Positions 51,165-54,372 of a stretch of DNA of 54,372 nt are shown in pieces. The notes beneath the pieces are model-generated. The model did not search any database. It had not been told where the DNA came from and worked only from the letters and a program-made list of their open reading frames with translations. A program made the position numbers and the translations under genes. Location of the stretch: contig NZ_JAGPWC010000032.1 in the NCBI RefSeq assembly GCF_018119405.1, positions 1 through 54,372 on the forward strand, in the 5' to 3' direction. The first letter of the stretch is position 1; every line of letters starts with the position of its first letter. The stretch is from Massilia sp. ST3 (GTDB lineage Bacteria > Pseudomonadota > Gammaproteobacteria > Burkholderiales > Burkholderiaceae_D).

Positions 51165-52244
51165 CTACTTCGCCGCCGCGCCGGCGGCCTGCTCCTGAAC
51201 CGCCGCGATCAGGCCCTTGCTCAGCTCCTCGTTGTCGCCGCCGAAGCGGTCGCCATTGTGCAGGGTGACGGCCACGATGCCCGAATCGACATCCATCTCG
51301 AGCTGGCTGTAGAAATTGAAGATGTAGCCGCCGTGGCCGACCAGGCGCTTGCCGTTGACCCGGCGCACCCAGGTTCCCAGGCCGTAGCCGGTCGCCTCGC
51401 CATTCGGCAGCACGTGGCCGGCGTTCATGCGCGCCACGCTCGCGGGCGAGACGATCTGCCCGGCCTGCAGCGCGAGCATGAAGGCGGCCAGGTCGTCCAC
51501 CGTGCTCACCAGGCCGCCCGCCGCGTACAGGTTGCTGCCGGCCAGGATCCAGGCCGGCTTCGGACCCAGCTGGTAGCCGGTGACCAGGCCCGGGATCAGT
51601 TGCCGGTCGTCGCCGGCCGCCGTGTGCTTCAGCCCCAGCGGCCGCGCGATGCGCGCCTCGATGAAGTCGTAATACCCCTGGCCGGAGACCTTTTCGATCA
51701 CCAGCCCGAGCCGGTTGTAGCCGGTATTGTTGTAGGCGAACCGGGCGCCCGGCTCGAAGTCGAGCGGACGGGCGCGCACCGGCGCCACCAGTTCTTCCGG
51801 CTGGTGGTCCAGGCGGGCGGTGGTGCGCCAGTAGCCGGAATCCATCGACAGGTTCGGGATGCCGCTGGTATGCGCCAGCAGGTGGAGGAGGGTGACCTTG
51901 CTCCACTGCGGCGGCGCATCCGCCAGGTAGCGCGCCACGGGCGCGTCGAGGACGAGCTTGCCTTCGTCGGCCAGCAACAGGATAGCGGTGACCGTGAACA
52001 GCTTGGTGGTGGAACCGATGCGGAACACGTGTTCGGGCCGCACCGGCACGCCCAGTTCGACGTTGGCCATGCCATAGCCCTTGCGCAGCAGCGGCTGGCC
52101 ATCCTTGAGCACGAGGGCGGCGACGCCCGGCAGTTCCGGCTTGAAGCGCGCCGCGACCAGGGCATCGAGCGCGCCAGGCAGGGGCGCTGGCGGGGCGGCC
52201 AGGGCGGCAAGGGGAAGTGCGAGGAGCAAGCCGAGTGCTTTCAT
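51165..52244 (-). CDS. Beta-lactamase-fold serine hydrolase (class C/esterase group)
   Basis: 359-aa periplasmic protein. Signal peptide (LLLALPLAALAAPPAP). Catalytic SxxK is STTK (Ser78-Lys81), the Tyr motif is YNN (171-173), and the third motif HGG is in LVGHGGYIFNF. These define the serine beta-lactamase/D-alanyl-D-alanine carboxypeptidase/esterase superfamily. The sequence is closer to esterase or peptidase members than to AmpC, so resistance should not be assumed. Convergent with the hybrid kinase gene, 4 bases apart. Confidence 0.9.
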   Translation of the reverse strand: MKALGLLLALPLAALAAPPAPLPGALDALVAARFKPELPGVAALVLKDGQPLLRKGYGMANVELGVPVRPEHVFRIGSTTKLFTVTAILLLADEGKLVLDAPVARYLADAPPQWSKVTLLHLLAHTSGIPNLSMDSGYWRTTARLDHQPEELVAPVRARPLDFEPGARFAYNNTGYNRLGLVIEKVSGQGYYDFIEARIARPLGLKHTAAGDDRQLIPGLVTGYQLGPKPAWILAGSNLYAAGGLVSTVDDLAAFMLALQAGQIVSPASVARMNAGHVLPNGEATGYGLGTWVRRVNGKRLVGHGGYIFNFYSQLEMDVDSGIVAVTLHNGDRFGGDNEELSKGLIAAVQEQAAGAAAK

Positions 52245-52323
52245 CCGGTAGTCCTGCCGAGGAAGCCTGTGGAGCCCGGATTGTATGCCACCCGCCGGCC
52301 GGGCGGTTCGGCCGGGCGCGCGT

Positions 52324-52917
52324 TTATGCAGGCGGGTTGGCGCGCCAGTGGCGGTAGATGCGCAGCGCCACGTGGGCGTCGTCGGCGGCGTACAGCACCT
52401 GTTTTTCGCTCAGGCGCGGCAGGGCCCAGTTGGTGGTGGTGATGCGGCGCGACTTTTGAAGGCGCTGGCCGAAGAAGCGCGCCACCGCGCTCTTGGCGCC
52501 CAGCGAGTTGCGTTCGCCGCGGCGCAGGGCGGTGGACAGGTCGAGCACGTTGCGCGGCTCGATGCCCAGCTTGCTGCGCAGGCGGCGCAGGTCGTCGCCC
52601 AGGCCGAAGCCGACCTTGAGGATGCGGTCGGATTCGAGCACCGGCTTGAGCACGGTGAGCGCGGTGGCGTTGCCGGCAGGGCTGGCGGTCTGGAACAGGT
52701 AGGCCATCTGATCGGTGGCCAGCTGCACCAGGTGCGGTCCGGTCGAGACTTCGCCCTTGGCGAAAGTGGGCTTGGATTCGGTGTCGAAGCCGATCGCGTC
52801 GGCCGTCGACAGCACGGTCAAGGCCGCCGCGGCCTCGGCCTCGGTCCGGACGATACGCACGTCGGCCAGCCCGATGCCGACATAGGGCGGGAGCAGTTCG
52901 TCCGGATCGACAGCCAT
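52324..52917 (-). CDS. 3'-5' exonuclease, RNase D-like single domain
   Basis: 197 aa from ATG 52917, which overlaps the ProQ stop by one base (TGATG). DEDDy signature: DTE (FDTESKPTF), Asp in VGFGLGDDLRRLRS and YAADD near the C-terminus. Lacks HRDC domains, so it is the stand-alone WRN-exo/RNase D-like type that trims RNA or DNA 3' ends. Co-transcription with an RNA chaperone gene suggests RNA processing. ATP is not needed. Confidence 0.92.
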   Translation of the reverse strand: MAVDPDELLPPYVGIGLADVRIVRTEAEAAAALTVLSTADAIGFDTESKPTFAKGEVSTGPHLVQLATDQMAYLFQTASPAGNATALTVLKPVLESDRILKVGFGLGDDLRRLRSKLGIEPRNVLDLSTALRRGERNSLGAKSAVARFFGQRLQKSRRITTTNWALPRLSEKQVLYAADDAHVALRIYRHWRANPPA

Positions 52918-53396
52918 CAATTGCGCGAGAACTTGCTGGCCAGGGCCTGCAGTTTTTCCTGGCGCTTGCGGTCCGCTTCCTCGGCGGCCGCGGCCTCGCG
53001 CTCGGCCTTCTTGCGCTCGGCTTCCTTCTTGAAGCGTTCCTGCAGCTGTTCCTTGGCGTGCAGGCGGTGGGTATCGGTGACTTCGGCGCCCGGGGTGCCG
53101 TCCAGGTCGAAGCGCTGCTTGGCCTTTTCCATGGCGCGCAGGTAGCGCATCGAACCGGTGTGGATGCCCAGCGCGGCGCGCATGGTCTTGCGGTCCAGGC
53201 CCGGCATGCGGGCCAGCAACTGCTTGTCGATGCCGATTGCCAGCGGGAGGCAGTCGCGGAAGGCGGGGAACTCCTGCTGGAGTTGCTTGAGCAGTGCGCG
53301 GGCCGACAGGGCGGGTGCCTTGGCCTGCTCTGGCGCGGCTGGGGTGGCGATGGTTTCGGCGGACTCTGCAGGGGTATTGGTATTCATTGACTTCAT
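52917..53396 (-). CDS. ProQ/FinO-family RNA chaperone
   Basis: 159 aa. A short disordered Pro/Ala N-terminus leads to the FinO/ProQ domain (about residues 30-130): ALLKQLQQEFPAFRDCLPLAIGIDKQLLARM and TKRTMRAAL-like KTMRAALGIHTGSMRYLRAM, then a basic coiled tail (KEQLQERFKKEAERKKAEREAAAAEEADRKRQEKL). These proteins bind structured sRNAs and mRNA 3' ends. Start could be ATG 53396 or 53387; neither has a strong site. It lacks the extra ProQ C-terminal Tudor-like domain. Pairs with the exonuclease. Confidence 0.93.
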   Translation of the reverse strand: MKSMNTNTPAESAETIATPAAPEQAKAPALSARALLKQLQQEFPAFRDCLPLAIGIDKQLLARMPGLDRKTMRAALGIHTGSMRYLRAMEKAKQRFDLDGTPGAEVTDTHRLHAKEQLQERFKKEAERKKAEREAAAAEEADRKRQEKLQALASKFSRN

Positions 53397-53745
53397 GGTA
53401 AGAACGGGAAAGCAAAGGATAGCACGGCGCCCGGGCGCGTATTGTACTTGTTCCAGGGATACTGTTGGGTTTATTACTACGGCAGGCGGGCGCGTGGCCC
53501 CGAAATCGTGTATGATCCGCCTCTTGCCTTGCGCACGGCTTGCGCCGACGCAGGGCTGGACGGGGAACCACGAAGAAGCACCCGGGGAGCCGCGAGCAGC
53601 TTGCTAATATATGAATTGCTTATATCCCTTATCGGATATTTCAATTATCACCAAATCTTGCGTTGGGGCATAATATCGCCTCCCTCTATTCTTCTAGAAA
53701 AATAGATGCAAGCCCGTTTCAGCCGACGGGCTTTTTTTCGTTCCG
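53397..53745 (+). ncRNA. Possible leader or small RNA ending in an intrinsic terminator
   Basis: No gene here on either strand with a ribosome site. A plus-strand promoter candidate (TTGTTC 53448 with TTATTA 53471; also TATGAT at 53511) precedes an AT-rich, structured segment that ends at the terminator at 53711-53738. The 53560-53605 portion (GGGGAACCAC and CGGGGAGCC) recalls the 5' half of the ZTP (pfl) riboswitch, but the second conserved half (CGCCTGGGC) is missing. Low confidence. Confidence 0.3.
53711..53738 (+). terminator. Intrinsic terminator
   Basis: AGCCCGT (53711-53717) pairs with ACGGGCT (53726-53732), followed by six more T. It stands alone between the ProQ gene (minus strand) and the gene at 53962, so it must end a short RNA transcribed from this gap. 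Confidence 0.85.
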
Positions 53746-53961
53746 ACATGCACACCGCGACCTTGAACACCGACCACACCTTGCCTGCCCGCCGAACCGG
53801 TTCGTCCTTCGTGCGCAGGCCGGGGACGTCCGTGCTTGAAGTCCCGCCGTTCGCCCTAAGGTAGGGCCACTTCCGAACCACTGTTGCCAGGGCCCGCGCC
53901 GCGGGTCCCGCTGGATTATTGACTTCGCAGGCGCGCGCCCGCCTCGACTGGAGAGCTTTAG
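53746..53961 (+). other. 5' leader of the terminal gene
   Basis: 216 bases between the terminator and the ATG at 53962. It holds the palindrome GAACCGGTTC near 53797 and a GC-rich stem CCAGGGCCCGC...GCGGGTCCC (about 53887-53914). No promoter boxes are clear. Confidence 0.4.
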
Positions 53962-54372
53962 ATGAAGAACACCGCCAAGACCTTGACACTGACAGCGAAA
54001 AAAGCACCGGCCAAGAGCGCGGCGCCGCTGGCAGTGCCGAAAACCGCGACCTCCTATTTCCTGGAAACGGAAGCGGCTGCCAAGGTGACGGTGGTCAAGA
54101 CCCGCTCGCGCCTGGCCTCGCTCAAGGCCCAGGCCGACGCCGAGCCGGTCGCCGCCCAGGCGGACGACGTGGCGGCCGAGCTGGCCGAAGCGGCCGCCGC
54201 GCCGGTGCAGGACGTGGCGCCGGTGGCGGCGCTCGACGCCGAGGCGGCCAACGATGTGGCCAACGAGGCCGCCAACGATGGCGCCGAGGACTACATGCCG
54301 GCCGTGCCGGCCACCCCGGCCGCGCCGCCGGTGATCGTGCGCAAGCGCGGCAAGCTGGCCGCGCTGAAGGCC
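53962..54372 (+). CDS. Unassigned Ala/Lys-rich protein, truncated by the window end
   Basis: 137 codons are visible, open at the 3' end. GGAGAG precedes ATG 53962. The N-terminus is Lys/Ala/Pro-rich (KNTAKTLTLTAKKAPAKSAAP). A motif VVKTRSRLASLKA and a second copy IVRKRGKLAALKA (last codons before the edge) repeat about 75 residues apart, separated by an acidic Ala-rich stretch (QADDVAAELAEAAAAPVQDVAPVAALDAEAANDVANEAA). The layout suggests a basic repeat protein that may bind nucleic acid. I do not recognise a family. Confidence 0.6.
   Translation, partial: MKNTAKTLTLTAKKAPAKSAAPLAVPKTATSYFLETEAAAKVTVVKTRSRLASLKAQADAEPVAAQADDVAAELAEAAAAPVQDVAPVAALDAEAANDVANEAANDGAEDYMPAVPATPAAPPVIVRKRGKLAALKA

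Noticed and set aside
51165..52244. AmpC-type beta-lactamase
   Set aside because: The SxxK, YNN and HGG motifs are shared with esterases and peptidases and the overall sequence looks closer to those, so a resistance call is not supported.

Overview
This is a GC-rich chromosomal segment from a betaproteobacterium, most likely Oxalobacteraceae (Massilia/Telluria-like). That placement is inferred from the gene families (PHA-type phbB, phasin and PhaD-like regulator, RhlE, ProQ, YaeQ, tandem KaiC-like ATPase), the dense high-GC coding and the intergenic repeat families. I saw no rRNA, tRNA, IS transposase, phage or CRISPR locus. 56 coding regions are supported. Two of them (48 and 50 codons) are easily missed, and the last gene runs off the window end.

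Region 1 (about 1-19.4 kb) is an envelope/general-stress gene island. It holds three OmpA-C proteins, several glycine-zipper lipoproteins, two paralogous BON lipoproteins, two DUF4398 proteins, an AsmA-family protein, a bacterioferritin-like protein, a YqjD-YqjE-YqjK-like operon, DUF3309- and lmo0937-like miniproteins, AI-2E and BrkB/YihY membrane proteins, a peroxiredoxin-glutaredoxin fusion, an MtfA-like peptidase and a Crp/Fnr-type regulator. A 14-bp palindrome, GTGCG-N4-CGYAC, recurs in at least six intergenic regions of this island, including the one in front of the Crp/Fnr gene. Its 5+4+5 geometry matches Fnr-family operators. This candidate regulon is the strongest new signal I found.

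Region 2 (19.4-33.3 kb) is metabolic and regulatory: acetoacetyl-CoA reductase, a lipoprotein/partner pair, VOC protein, hydroxypyruvate isomerase, RhlE helicase with a palindrome-overlapped promoter, SuhB, TrmJ, a Tat-protein/GMC oxidoreductase/lipase operon, a double-receiver protein, a phasin, a PhaD-like TetR regulator with an operator in its promoter, and a LOG-family protein.

Region 3 (33.5-39 kb) is a tight four-gene operon on the minus strand: porin, small PstS-like periplasmic protein, membrane Cache-PAS-GGDEF-EAL protein and membrane diguanylate cyclase. It looks like a ligand-to-c-di-GMP module.

Region 4 (39-54.4 kb) has a YgjP-like metallopeptidase, a KGG-repeat stress protein, an MDR oxidoreductase, YaeQ, a PCu(A)C copper chaperone, a DUF2807 protein, a DMT-type membrane protein, an orphan PilT/PilU-like ATPase, a two-gene cytochrome c operon, a tandem KaiC-like ATPase overlapping a hybrid histidine kinase, a beta-lactamase-fold hydrolase, an exonuclease-ProQ pair, a possible terminated leader/ncRNA and the start of an Ala/Lys-rich protein.

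Three palindromic repeat families occupy intergenic spaces. The GTAGGG...CCCTAC and AACTTGGGTTCCCGC families sit only between convergent genes here. One GTAGGG element is nested inside another. A third family, GGGTCAGAGTCGAATT, is present as two copies bracketing AT-rich DNA downstream of rhlE.
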